Shown here piece by piece: positions 35,266 through 44,462 of a stretch of DNA of 64,000 bases. A program made the position numbers and the translations under genes. The notes below the pieces were generated by a model. It was given only the letters and a program-made list of their open reading frames with translations. It did no database searches and had not been told where the DNA came from. The DNA comes from an uncultured Candidatus Actinomarina sp. (GTDB taxonomy: Bacteria > Actinomycetota > Acidimicrobiia > Actinomarinales > Actinomarinaceae), in the NCBI GenBank assembly GCA_902587025.1, contig CACIJJ010000003.1, positions 1 through 64,000 of the forward strand, in the 5' to 3' direction. Position 1 is the stretch's first letter, and each line of letters begins with the position of its first letter.

Positions 35266-36281
35266 GTTTTTAATGACCTACCAACTACTTCAGCCATTGA
35301 ACTTACTTTTTTCCCTAAGTCAGTAAGTTCTGGTGGAGTTAAAGCTTGTGGCCCATCACATAATGCTTCATCTGGCCTTGGATGTATCTCGATCAGAAGA
35401 CCGTCTGCTCCTGCAGCAATAGCTGCTAAAGCAATTGGAGCAACTAAATTATTTGCCCCAGTCCCATGGCTTGGATCAGCAATAACTGGTAAATGTGTAT
35501 TCATTTTCAAATAAGGAATAGCATTTATATCAAAAGTATTTCTTGTGGCTGTCTCAAAGGTTCTGATACCTCTCTCACATAAAATAACATTTTCATTACC
35601 TCTCGTAAGGATATATTCGGAAGCTAAAAGTAGCTCTTCAAGGGTTGCGCTCATTCCTCTTTTTAATAAAACTGGGAGTTTTGATTCTCCAACAGCTTCC
35701 AAGAGTTTAAAGTTTTGCATATTTCTTGCTCCGATTTGAAGTACATCAACATATTCTTCCATCATTTCAAGATGCTGAACATCCATAATTTCACTGAATA
35801 ATGGTAAATTATGTAAATCTGCAGCTTCTTTAAGCAACACTAGACCCTCTTCACCAAGACCTTGAAAACTGTATGGAGAGGTTCTTGGTTTGAACGCACC
35901 GCCTCTTAATCCATTTCCTCCAGCTTGAACAACAGCTTCAGCTGTTTCTAACGTTTGTTCTTGATATTCTGCGCTATCTGGCCCAGCTATAAATGCAAGC
36001 TCTTTACCTCCCACAACTAAATCTTTGATTTTTACTTGTGTGTATGACTCTTTATAGGTTTTACTTGCAAGTTTGTAAGATCTTCCGATTGGAATAACCT
36101 GATGAACGTTATCTAACAATCGCATAACTCCACGATTATCTTCAATTACCTTCCCATGGACAGCAACTACAGTCCTTTCAACTCCATAAAGAACTTTTGG
36201 CTCATGACCTTGTTCAATTGCCTTTGCCTTTACCTTTTCAATGTCTTCCTCAGAAGCAGCTTGCTTCATTACTACAATCAA
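35262..36281 (-). CDS. aroF: 3-deoxy-7-phosphoheptulonate (DAHP) synthase, type I-beta
   Basis: First committed step of aromatic synthesis (PEP plus erythrose-4-phosphate). An N-terminal ferredoxin-like regulatory domain (about residues 1-75) resembles that of Thermotoga DAHP synthase, which is inhibited by Tyr. The barrel follows with AGPDSAEYQEQ (standard AGPC), RGGAFKPRTSPYSFQG, LLKRGMSAT and ADPSHGTG. The start is TTG at 36281, with a perfect AGGAGG 6 nt upstream. The longer frame to 36326 would begin inside a terminator hairpin. Length 339 fits the I-beta type. First gene of the operon and the target of the leader attenuator. Confidence 0.95.
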   Translation of the reverse strand: MIVVMKQAASEEDIEKVKAKAIEQGHEPKVLYGVERTVVAVHGKVIEDNRGVMRLLDNVHQVIPIGRSYKLASKTYKESYTQVKIKDLVVGGKELAFIAGPDSAEYQEQTLETAEAVVQAGGNGLRGGAFKPRTSPYSFQGLGEEGLVLLKEAADLHNLPLFSEIMDVQHLEMMEEYVDVLQIGARNMQNFKLLEAVGESKLPVLLKRGMSATLEELLLASEYILTRGNENVILCERGIRTFETATRNTFDINAIPYLKMNTHLPVIADPSHGTGANNLVAPIALAAIAAGADGLLIEIHPRPDEALCDGPQALTPPELTDLGKKVSSMAEVVGRSLKT

Positions 36282-36293
36282 TTTGTTCCTCCT

Positions 36294-36321
36294 AAAAAAA
36301 AATCGGGCTTTTGCCCGATTT
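36294..36321 (-). terminator. Attenuator terminator directly before the aroF ribosome-binding site
   Basis: On the minus strand a 9-bp hairpin AAATCGGGC / GCCCGATTT with an AAAA loop is followed by a run of T. The AGGAGG of aroF begins immediately after the T-run. No gene ends between it and the leader peptide, so it can only control read-through into the aro operon. Confidence 0.85.
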
Positions 36322-36345
36322 GACATAACATTACTTTAGGGCAGC

Positions 36346-36387
36346 TTATATGTGCAATCTAAAGTAAAAGTATGTGTTAATTTTCAT
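36346..36387 (-). CDS. Tyr/Phe leader peptide of the aro operon
   Basis: A 13-residue open frame, MKINTYFYFRLHI, with consecutive Tyr-Phe-Tyr-Phe codons (TAC TTT TAC TTT). The ATG lies 7 nt after a TATTAT box, so it is probably leaderless. The four codons form part of the 5' arm (UUACUUUAG) of a 9-bp helix with CUAAAGUAA just after the stop codon, extended by ACAUA/UAUGU beyond a 3x3 internal loop. The same downstream segment contains GCCC, which can pair with the GGGC of the terminator's first arm. This is the classic layout of ribosome-mediated attenuation. Confidence 0.78.
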   Translation of the reverse strand: MKINTYFYFRLHI

Positions 36388-36394
36388 TGTGGTA

Positions 36395-36422
36395 ATAATA
36401 CCATGTATTACAGATTTGCAAA
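36395..36422 (-). promoter_or_regulatory. Promoter of the aro leader and operon
   Basis: On the minus strand TTTGCA (36422-36417) and TATTAT (36400-36395) are separated by 16 nt. The -10 is embedded in the palindrome GGTAATAATACC (36391-36402), which could also bind a regulator. The leader-peptide ATG follows 7 nt after the -10. Confidence 0.5.
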
Positions 36423-36428
36423 TAGTTT

Positions 36429-36770
36429 TTATCTATCTGGTCTTAAATTCTTAGCTTCACCTAAATAGGTATGAGTTACTTCAATTTCATCCTTGTAAGT
36501 TACTAAAACTCTTATACAACCTTCAAGGTCATTAACTACGTTTGGTGCCTTTGTATCAATCGCAGATAATTGATGGTGACCAAGTTCTCTGAGAGCCTTT
36601 GCTGGGAAGGCGGCATCAAGATCATTAGTAACAGTAAAAATTACAGAAACAATTTTTGAAATATCAAGGTTGTTATTTTCTACAATCGTATTAAATAATT
36701 CTTTTGTAGATTTTAATATATCGTTTTCTGTGTTTTCTACAGTAGCAATTGCTCCTCTTATTCCATTCAT
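36429..36770 (-). CDS. aroH: Chorismate mutase, AroH type
   Basis: Rearranges chorismate to prephenate. It aligns with Bacillus subtilis AroH: MNGIRGAIATVENTEN at the start, TNDLDAAFPAKALRELG in the middle, ending with CIRVLVTY and HTYLGEAKNLRPD. The ATG at 36770 (113 aa) is the right start; the longer frame from 36809 would begin inside the groEL terminator. A TATCAT box ends 8 nt upstream. It precedes the aro attenuator, so it is expressed separately from the nine-gene operon. Confidence 0.93.
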   Translation of the reverse strand: MNGIRGAIATVENTENDILKSTKELFNTIVENNNLDISKIVSVIFTVTNDLDAAFPAKALRELGHHQLSAIDTKAPNVVNDLEGCIRVLVTYKDEIEVTHTYLGEAKNLRPDR

Positions 36771-36783
36771 GACAACTAATGAT

Positions 36784-36819
36784 AAAAAAAAAGAGTGGAC
36801 ATTGTCCACTCTTTTTTTT
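36784..36819 (-). terminator. Intrinsic terminator after groEL
   Basis: On the minus strand GAGTGGAC-AAT-GTCCACTC (8 bp) is flanked by A and T runs, giving a long stem followed by T's, right after the groEL stop codon. It separates groESL from aroH. Confidence 0.9.
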
Positions 36820-36833
36820 AAAAAATGTATGTT

Positions 36834-38471
<1,638 letters not shown>

Positions 38472-38474
38472 CTA

Positions 38475-38768
38475 TTATTTTCCGACTACTGCGAGTATAT
38501 CTCTACTTGATAAAATCAAATACTCTTCGCCGTCAACTTTAATTTCTGTTCCACCATATTTTGAATAAACAACTTTGTCACCCTTTTTAACATCAGGTTT
38601 AATTTTTTCTCCATTGTCATTAGTTTCTCCAGGTCCTACAGCAACAACCTCTCCTTCTTGGGGTTTCTCCTTCGCCGTATCAGGAATATAAATTCCCGAT
38701 GGAGTTTTCATATCTTCTTCAGACAGTGGCTTTACAACAACTCTATCTCCCAGTGGTTGAAGATTCAT
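38475..38768 (-). CDS. groES: 10-kDa co-chaperonin GroES
   Basis: Lid of the GroEL chamber, 97 residues. It begins [14 protein letters not shown], the mobile loop has the [23 protein letters not shown] pattern, and it ends [21 protein letters not shown] ribosome-binding site precedes the ATG. It is 12 nt upstream of groEL in the same operon. The 79-base upstream gap holds AT-rich promoter-like sequence (TATATT) but no recognisable heat-shock repeat. Confidence 0.97.
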   Translation of the reverse strand: MNLQPLGDRVVVKPLSEEDMKTPSGIYIPDTAKEKPQEGEVVAVGPGETNDNGEKIKPDVKKGDKVVYSKYGGTEIKVDGEEYLILSSRDILAVVGK

Positions 38769-38847
38769 GTTTAATTCCTTTCTAAAATTTTCTACGTTTT
38801 GAATTTAATATAGTTATGTTTATAAAGGTATTTATTTTCTTAAATTG

Positions 38848-39849
38848 TTAGGAAATTATTGAAGATAACCTTATATCGTCAATATTCATTTTATTTGTAA
38901 TAAGCTCATTTTTAGCAGCAACGCAAATCATTGCTGCATTATCAGTTGATAATCTTGGTGATGGTAAATAAAGGTTTTTATTATTATTTTCAGAAAAAAA
39001 TACAATTTTTTCACGTAACCTAGAATTTGCCATGACTCCACCTCCGCCTGATATATTCTTAACACCGGTTTCTTTAATCGCTTTGACAAAAATGTCCATT
39101 AAGGAATCGACTATTGCCTCTTGGTATGATGCAGCAAAATCTTTTTTTAATAGTTGATCCTCTTCTGAAAGTTTCCGTAGAAAATAAACTGCTGCTGTCT
39201 TCAATCCAGAAAAAGAATAGTCAAATTTGTTTGAGGTTTTAGGTCGAGGAAGAACTACTTTTTTTGGATCACCACCCTCTGATATTTTTTGTATTGCTGG
39301 ACCCCCAGGAAAACCAAATCCACAAAATCTTGATAATTTGTCAAAAGCTTCACCTGCAGCATCATCAATGGTTGAACCCAAGAGATTATATTTACCCCAC
39401 TCTTCGACTAAAACAATTTGTGTATGTCCTCCAGAGACAAGTAATGATAAAAATGGAGGCTCCATGTTTGGATGCTCAATAAGAGGTGCGCTTAAATGTC
39501 CGACCATATGATCTACTGCATAAAATGGCTTTTCAAGAGCCCATGCAACAGATTTTGCAAAATTGTAGCCTACAACAAGACTACCTGCCAGACCAGGACC
39601 ATCAGTACTGGCAACAATATCAATTTCACTTAAATCTATACCACATTCATTGATAGAGGAATGAAAAAGATTTCTTATCATTTCAGCGTGTGCTCTAGAT
39701 GCTACTTCAGGTACTACTCCACCAAATTTCTCATGAATTTCAACTTGTGATGAAATTTTGTTAATTAAGAGGTTGTCACCTTTCATTAAAGCAATCGCTG
39801 TCTCATCACAACTTGTTTCAAAACCTAAAATGATTTTTTCACTCTGCAT
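38848..39849 (-). CDS. tsaD: tRNA threonylcarbamoyladenosine transferase TsaD
   Basis: Transfers the threonylcarbamoyl group to A37 of ANN-decoding tRNAs, with TsaB and TsaE. Metal ligands His114 and His118 are in VDHMVGHLSA, the N-terminal ASKHA motif is LGFETSCDETA, and the nucleotide-binding GGHTQIV and SGGGGVMANS-like segments are present. The 333 residues match bacterial TsaD. It overlaps rimI by 11 nt, last in the tsaE-tsaB-rimI-tsaD run. Confidence 0.96.
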   Translation of the reverse strand: MQSEKIILGFETSCDETAIALMKGDNLLINKISSQVEIHEKFGGVVPEVASRAHAEMIRNLFHSSINECGIDLSEIDIVASTDGPGLAGSLVVGYNFAKSVAWALEKPFYAVDHMVGHLSAPLIEHPNMEPPFLSLLVSGGHTQIVLVEEWGKYNLLGSTIDDAAGEAFDKLSRFCGFGFPGGPAIQKISEGGDPKKVVLPRPKTSNKFDYSFSGLKTAAVYFLRKLSEEDQLLKKDFAASYQEAIVDSLMDIFVKAIKETGVKNISGGGGVMANSRLREKIVFFSENNNKNLYLPSPRLSTDNAAMICVAAKNELITNKMNIDDIRLSSIIS

Positions 39850-40285
39850 ATGCTTTTTCCTTTATAAAAATATCTGCATCTTCAGTGACATAATATTTTT
39901 TTCTTTTACCAAAATGTTTAAAGTTGTATTTTTTATACAAACTCTGAGCAGATTTATTAGATTCACGAACTTCCAAGATAATTTTTTCATATTTTGAAAC
40001 TTCAAAATAACTTATTAATTCGTCCATAAGTTCGGTTGCTACACCTTTTTTTCTGTATTCTTCCAATACACCAATTCCTAGAATCTCAATATCGTGATGT
40101 ATAAATTGGATACCCAAATAACCTATAATTTCATCTTCATTTTGGTAAGTCCAATATTTAAAACTTTTATCATTAATTTTTTGCTCAATAATTCTGGCAT
40201 CCCATGACATAGAAAATAAATTCTGCTCTAAGTTAGACAACTTAAGTGCTGTCTCAGAAGAACAAGATTCTAAACTTTTAATCAT
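39839..40285 (-). CDS. rimI: GNAT N-acetyltransferase, RimI-like
   Basis: Predicted ribosomal-protein S18 or protein N-terminal acetyltransferase, 148 residues with a GNAT fold. The acetyl-CoA-binding motif A is IGVLEEYRKKGVATELMDELI (the R-x-x-G-x-A core), followed by LEVRESNKSAQSLYKKYNF, typical of RimI. It is located between tsaB and tsaD, the usual place for rimI in many bacteria, and overlaps tsaB by 8 nt. Confidence 0.9.
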   Translation of the reverse strand: MIKSLESCSSETALKLSNLEQNLFSMSWDARIIEQKINDKSFKYWTYQNEDEIIGYLGIQFIHHDIEILGIGVLEEYRKKGVATELMDELISYFEVSKYEKIILEVRESNKSAQSLYKKYNFKHFGKRKKYYVTEDADIFIKEKAYAE

Positions 40286-40973
40286 AAAACTTCACATTCC
40301 CACTCAAAGTATCTTTTGATAATGTCACGTCAGGTTCTCTCATATATTCAAGATTTATTTCATTGAAGTTGGGATAGTCTTTTATTTTTTCACCAACGTT
40401 ATAAATATTTTCAGCTGTTACAAATCTTGGCTCAGCTAATTTAGTATTACTATCAGTTAGAATTTTTTTATTTTCTATAAGATCCCAATTACCTACTAAT
40501 AATTTTTTATCGGCATCATCAGAAAGTTTAATTTCTAAGTTTTCAACTGAAATAACTTGAGGATCTGACTCTCGTGTTACTCCACCAGGAACAGGCATAT
40601 ATTCGCAATAAGCAAACTCATTTCGTTTGATATCAATCAACGAACATATTTTTCTGTGACTTGTATGTGCTGCAAACGCAAGAGCGTCAAGACCATTTAC
40701 TGGAATTATAGGTATGCCTAAAACTCCACCAAGTCCTTGGGAAACTGATAGACCGATTCTTAGTCCAGTGTAATATCCCGGTCCAACATCGAGATAAAGT
40801 GCATTAAGATCATTTCTACTTGCCTTTGTTTTATCAAATAATTCATTTATTTGATTTAGCAATATTCCAGTTGAGCCTTTATTAGTTTTTGAAACAAAAC
40901 TAGCAAGTAATTTCTCCTCAAATATTGCCGCAGAAACATATTCACCTGATGTAGAAATTGCTAATTTATACAA
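40278..40973 (-). CDS. tsaB: tRNA threonylcarbamoyladenosine biosynthesis protein TsaB
   Basis: ASKHA-fold partner that dimerises with TsaD in t6A synthesis. The N-terminal half is well conserved: LAISTSGEYVSAAI, DVGPGYYTGLRIGLSVSQGLG and PVNGLDALAFAA. As usual it lacks the metal-binding His pair of TsaD. The 231 residues are normal; the C-terminal half is variable. It lies 1 nt before tsaE and overlaps rimI by 8 nt. Confidence 0.93.
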   Translation of the reverse strand: MYKLAISTSGEYVSAAIFEEKLLASFVSKTNKGSTGILLNQINELFDKTKASRNDLNALYLDVGPGYYTGLRIGLSVSQGLGGVLGIPIIPVNGLDALAFAAHTSHRKICSLIDIKRNEFAYCEYMPVPGGVTRESDPQVISVENLEIKLSDDADKKLLVGNWDLIENKKILTDSNTKLAEPRFVTAENIYNVGEKIKDYPNFNEINLEYMREPDVTLSKDTLSGNVKFYD

Positions 40974-40974
40974 T

Positions 40975-41379
40975 TTAAAACCTTATCTTTCTTGTTGAAT
41001 TATCAATTATATCAATATCAATAATTGTCCAATTGCTTAGGTTTGTATTAGGAAGTTGGTTTGACCATTCAACAAAAAATAAAGTTTTTTCTTCAAACAA
41101 AGGAAGATCTAGATCAATAAATTCTTGGAATGATGAAAGTCTGTAAAGATCAACATGGTAAATACTTAAATCTTCTTTGAGATAATTTTTTACAATATTA
41201 AATGTTGGAGAAGTTACATTATCTTCGATACCAAGGTGATAAATTATCTTTTTAATTATTGAAGTTTTACCAGCTCCCAAACTTCCGTTGAATCCAATTA
41301 CTGAAGGAATTGATAATTTTGTTACAAAATCTTTTGCGAATTCATCTAAATCTGATTCTTTAATCTCGATCTCATTCAA
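40975..41379 (-). CDS. tsaE: tRNA threonylcarbamoyladenosine biosynthesis ATPase TsaE
   Basis: Small P-loop ATPase that supports TsaBD turnover. Walker A is GSLGAGKTS (the family-specific GxLGAGKT), followed by TSPTFNIVKNY and the HVDLYRL motif. I prefer the TTG at 41379 (134 aa): it has AAAGGG upstream and overlaps the alr stop by exactly 8 nt, the commonest overlap in this window. An ATG at 41403 would add eight residues inside alr. Confidence 0.9.
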   Translation of the reverse strand: MNEIEIKESDLDEFAKDFVTKLSIPSVIGFNGSLGAGKTSIIKKIIYHLGIEDNVTSPTFNIVKNYLKEDLSIYHVDLYRLSSFQEFIDLDLPLFEEKTLFFVEWSNQLPNTNLSNWTIIDIDIIDNSTRKIRF

Positions 41380-42454
41380 TTTCAACCCTTTCAAGTCTTT
41401 CATTTATGTTTGTAAGGATCTCCCATTCAATAGTCTTATTCCATTTTGCAATATCGAAAACTGTAATTTTAAGTTCATTGTTCTCAGAATTTCCCAAAAG
41501 AACAACTTCATCATTAATATTTGCCTCCACATCTGTGATGTCATATAAAATTTGATCCATAGTTACTCTTCCTATCAAATTGCAATATGCATTGTTAACT
41601 ATGACTTTTCCATCAGGAAATGTACTCCATGGATATCCATCGCCATACCCAACAGGCGATACACCAACAGTTGTATCTCTTTCTAAAGTTAGTGCTTTTC
41701 CATAAGAAACGGCTTCACCCTTTTTTCTATGGTGAATGTTTGATATTCTTGTTTTTATTGCCATCGTAGGTTTCAGATCTTGAACAACTTCTGCGGGTGT
41801 TATATTGCACCCATATACTGCGAGACCAACTCTTGACAAGTTAAACGTAGGATCAAAATTATAAAATGACGATCCAGAATTATCAGCATGTAATAATAAA
41901 CTATCTGTATCTACATCCTTGATTGTTTGTTTGAACAATTCGATAGATTCTTCTGTAGGCTCAATCTCTTCGTCTGCTAATGGAAAATGGGTGCATATAC
42001 CAGCAAGATTTATTGTTTTAGAGCTTGTTATTTTTTCATAAAGGTTTATAAAATCTTCTGGTTCACAACCAACTCTGTGCATACCAGTATCGATTTTTAT
42101 ATGGGTATTGAATGCTTTACCGGATTTTGCTAGACCATCAATAAAAAAATCATTATAAACTGTTAAGTCGATATTATATTTCTCTATATTGTCTATCTCA
42201 CCAAGTGATGGCTCGGTAAGTAACAATACCCTTAGTTCATCAGATTGAGCTCGAACTTTTTTTGCTTCACTAATAGCTGCTACTGCGAACCATTTGATTC
42301 CAGCTTCCATAGCTGTCTTGACAGTCCATTCAATACCATGACCATAACCATTGGCTTTGACAACCAAGCAAAGTTCTTTGTCTGATAGTTGTTTTAATAC
42401 TTCTATATTGTGTAAATAATTTGTCTTATTTACATATACGTAACCTCTATCCAT
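41372..42454 (-). CDS. alr: Alanine racemase
   Basis: PLP enzyme supplying D-alanine for peptidoglycan. The PLP lysine lies in VVKANGYGHG near residue 33-42, the catalytic tyrosine region SPVGYGDGYPW near 265, and RVGLAVYG in the middle of the barrel is conserved. The 360 residues match the family. Located next to glmS, so the gene run supplies cell-wall precursors. Confidence 0.95.
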   Translation of the reverse strand: MDRGYVYVNKTNYLHNIEVLKQLSDKELCLVVKANGYGHGIEWTVKTAMEAGIKWFAVAAISEAKKVRAQSDELRVLLLTEPSLGEIDNIEKYNIDLTVYNDFFIDGLAKSGKAFNTHIKIDTGMHRVGCEPEDFINLYEKITSSKTINLAGICTHFPLADEEIEPTEESIELFKQTIKDVDTDSLLLHADNSGSSFYNFDPTFNLSRVGLAVYGCNITPAEVVQDLKPTMAIKTRISNIHHRKKGEAVSYGKALTLERDTTVGVSPVGYGDGYPWSTFPDGKVIVNNAYCNLIGRVTMDQILYDITDVEANINDEVVLLGNSENNELKITVFDIAKWNKTIEWEILTNINERLERVEIE

Positions 42455-42459
42455 ATTAT

Positions 42460-44256
42460 TTATTCTACAGTAACTGACTTTGCAAGGTTTCTTGGTTGAT
42501 CAATCGATTGGCCATTCTTGTTAGCTACGTGATAAGCAATAAATTGTAGAGGTATAATCGAGATCACAGTAGTTAGTATTTCATTACTATCTGGTAGCGT
42601 GACATAATCATCTGATATATTTTCAAGTTTTTCTGACTCACTATCTCCAATAGCAATTACATATGCTCCCCTAGCAATAACCTCTTGTACATTACTGGTT
42701 GTCTTATCAAGTAGATGATTTTGACTGGCAGTAACTATTACAGGGGTTCCTTTTTCTATTAAAGCTAGCGTACCGTGTTTAAGCTCTCCTGCTGCTAATG
42801 CCTCAGCATGCAGATAGGAAATTTCTTTTAATTTTAAAGCACCTTCAGCTGCCAAAGCATAATCTAATCCTCGACCAATAAAATAGATATCATTCTTTTT
42901 ATAGATTTTTTCAGATATTTCTTTTATTTGCCCTTCACAAGCCATGGTCTTGTCTATTAGCTTTGGGAGTTCTGCAATTTCATCAAATGAAACATCTAAC
43001 TTATTTTCAGCGTCCCAATGTTTTGCTATAACAAGCTGAGAAACAAGCATACCTAGATAAGCTTTGGTAGAAGCTACGCCTATTTCTGGACCCACATGTA
43101 AATAAAATACACTATCAGCCATTCTTGCTAATGAACTACCAACCACATTTACTAAAGCAAGAACATGTGAACCATTTTCCTTTAATAATTCTGTAGCAGC
43201 AATAGTGTCCATAGTTTCTCCGGACTGGGAAATTACAATACCTAAATCATTTTTTCCAACGATTGGTTCTCTATATCTGAACTCTGAAGCAAGCTCAACA
43301 CTTACCGAAACTCCAAGAACTTTCTCAAATAGGTCTTTCCCAAACAAACCAGCATGATAGGCTGTTCCGCATGCAACAATCCAAATTTTTTCAAATTTTG
43401 AAGCCTCATTTAACTTAATTGGTATTTCATCTGAGGATGCTTCAAGCCTTCCAGATAAAGTTCTTTCGATCACTTCAGATTGTTCAAGTATTTCTTTATA
43501 CATAAAATGGTCATACCCTGACTTCTCTGCTTCTGATACCTCCCAATCGATTTCTTGAATTTCTCTCTGGATTTCATTTAATTCAGAATCGAACAACTTA
43601 TATTTACCATTTTTAATTTCTACAAAATCACCATTTTCAAGAAATATCATTTTCTTTGTATGTTCTAAGATTGCTGCTGAATCAGATGCTAGAAAAACCT
43701 CATTATCACCAACCCCAAGGACTAGAGGACTCATTAATCTTCCTGCAACAATAGTGCCCTCTTCTTTTGTTGTAGTTACAACAAGGGCATATGTTCCCTC
43801 AAGTGTTTTTGCTACATTCACCACTGTTTTTAAAAGATTTCCATTCCATTTTCTGCTTAACTCTACAGCTACGACTTCCGTGTCAGTGTCTGAATTAAAT
43901 TTAAATCCATCGTTTGTAAGATCTTTCTTGATTTCTGCATAATTCTCAATAATGCCATTGTGAATGATTGCAAATTCATCATTGTTGTCTGAATGTGGGT
44001 GTGCATTCACATCATTCGGTACTCCATGAGTTGCCCATCTTGTATGACCAATCCCTATATTTCCTAAAATTTGCTTATTTTCTAAATGTTCTTTTAAGAC
44101 ATCGAGTTTACCCTCTTTTTTTTCAATCGTTATTTTGCTTCCATCAGAAATTGCTATTCCTGCTGAATCATATCCTCGATATTCCAAACGAGAGAGACCA
44201 TTGATTAAGATTGGTAAAGGTTCTTTAGGGCCTGAATACCCTACAATTCCACACAT
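42460..44256 (-). CDS. glmS: Glucosamine-6-phosphate synthase
   Basis: Makes glucosamine-6-phosphate from fructose-6-phosphate and glutamine, the entry to amino-sugar and peptidoglycan synthesis. The N-terminal glutaminase begins MCGIVGY with nucleophile Cys2; HTRWATHG and the SDTDTEVVA segments follow. Two SIS domains (about 285-420 and 455-590) contain CGTAYHAG, SQSGETMDT and the C-terminal DQPRNLAKSVTVE. The 598 residues are normal. GGAG lies 4-5 nt before the ATG. The leader carries a glmS ribozyme. Confidence 0.97.
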   Translation of the reverse strand: MCGIVGYSGPKEPLPILINGLSRLEYRGYDSAGIAISDGSKITIEKKEGKLDVLKEHLENKQILGNIGIGHTRWATHGVPNDVNAHPHSDNNDEFAIIHNGIIENYAEIKKDLTNDGFKFNSDTDTEVVAVELSRKWNGNLLKTVVNVAKTLEGTYALVVTTTKEEGTIVAGRLMSPLVLGVGDNEVFLASDSAAILEHTKKMIFLENGDFVEIKNGKYKLFDSELNEIQREIQEIDWEVSEAEKSGYDHFMYKEILEQSEVIERTLSGRLEASSDEIPIKLNEASKFEKIWIVACGTAYHAGLFGKDLFEKVLGVSVSVELASEFRYREPIVGKNDLGIVISQSGETMDTIAATELLKENGSHVLALVNVVGSSLARMADSVFYLHVGPEIGVASTKAYLGMLVSQLVIAKHWDAENKLDVSFDEIAELPKLIDKTMACEGQIKEISEKIYKKNDIYFIGRGLDYALAAEGALKLKEISYLHAEALAAGELKHGTLALIEKGTPVIVTASQNHLLDKTTSNVQEVIARGAYVIAIGDSESEKLENISDDYVTLPDSNEILTTVISIIPLQFIAYHVANKNGQSIDQPRNLAKSVTVE

Positions 44257-44270
44257 TATATCTCCATTCC

Positions 44271-44437
44271 AACGAGCAGGTTAAAATAAAGACTGCATTA
44301 AATTGTCTCTGTTCAGAAATTTCTCTCTGTTTTTAAACAATTTATATCGACTGCAGAGCCGAGTATGCATCCGCCGAATTTTTCGATAACATACTTCCTC
44401 GTCACCTCATTAAAGGCCAGGCGCTATATTGCTCGTT
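44271..44437 (-). repeat. 8-bp inverted repeat enclosing the glmS ribozyme
   Basis: AACGAGCA in the RNA upstream of the cleavage site (44437-44430) is fully complementary to UGCUCGUU (44278-44271), located 5 nt before the glmS GGAG. Before cleavage the two arms could close the whole ribozyme; after cleavage the 5' arm leaves with the upstream fragment. Confidence 0.6.
44290..44425 (-). ncRNA. glmS ribozyme (glucosamine-6-phosphate-activated self-cleaving RNA)
   Basis: Self-cleaving RNA in the glmS leader. Conserved blocks in order on the minus strand are AGCGCC (predicted cleavage between A at 44425 and G at 44424), GACGAGG, UUAUCGA followed by UUCGGCGGAUGC, CUCGG and CUGCAGUCGA. The pairing elements are CCU/AGG, AGUAUG/CAUACU, CUGCA/UGCAG and UAAAUUG/CAAUUUA. 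In known cases glucosamine-6-phosphate is a cofactor for cleavage and the cut mRNA is degraded, lowering GlmS. It fills most of the 206-base gap between glmM and glmS, as in Bacillus. Confidence 0.93.
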
Positions 44438-44462
44438 ATAAAGAGTATATCGATAAGTATGC

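Noticed and set aside
38769-38847. CIRCE or HAIR heat-shock operator upstream of groES
   Set aside because: Neither TTAGCACTC-n9-GAGTGCTAA nor CTTGAGT-n7-ACTCAAG was found in the gap.
44257-44462. tmRNA, SRP RNA or small gene in the glmM-glmS gap
   Set aside because: The conserved blocks match the glmS ribozyme in order and position; no open frame of note.
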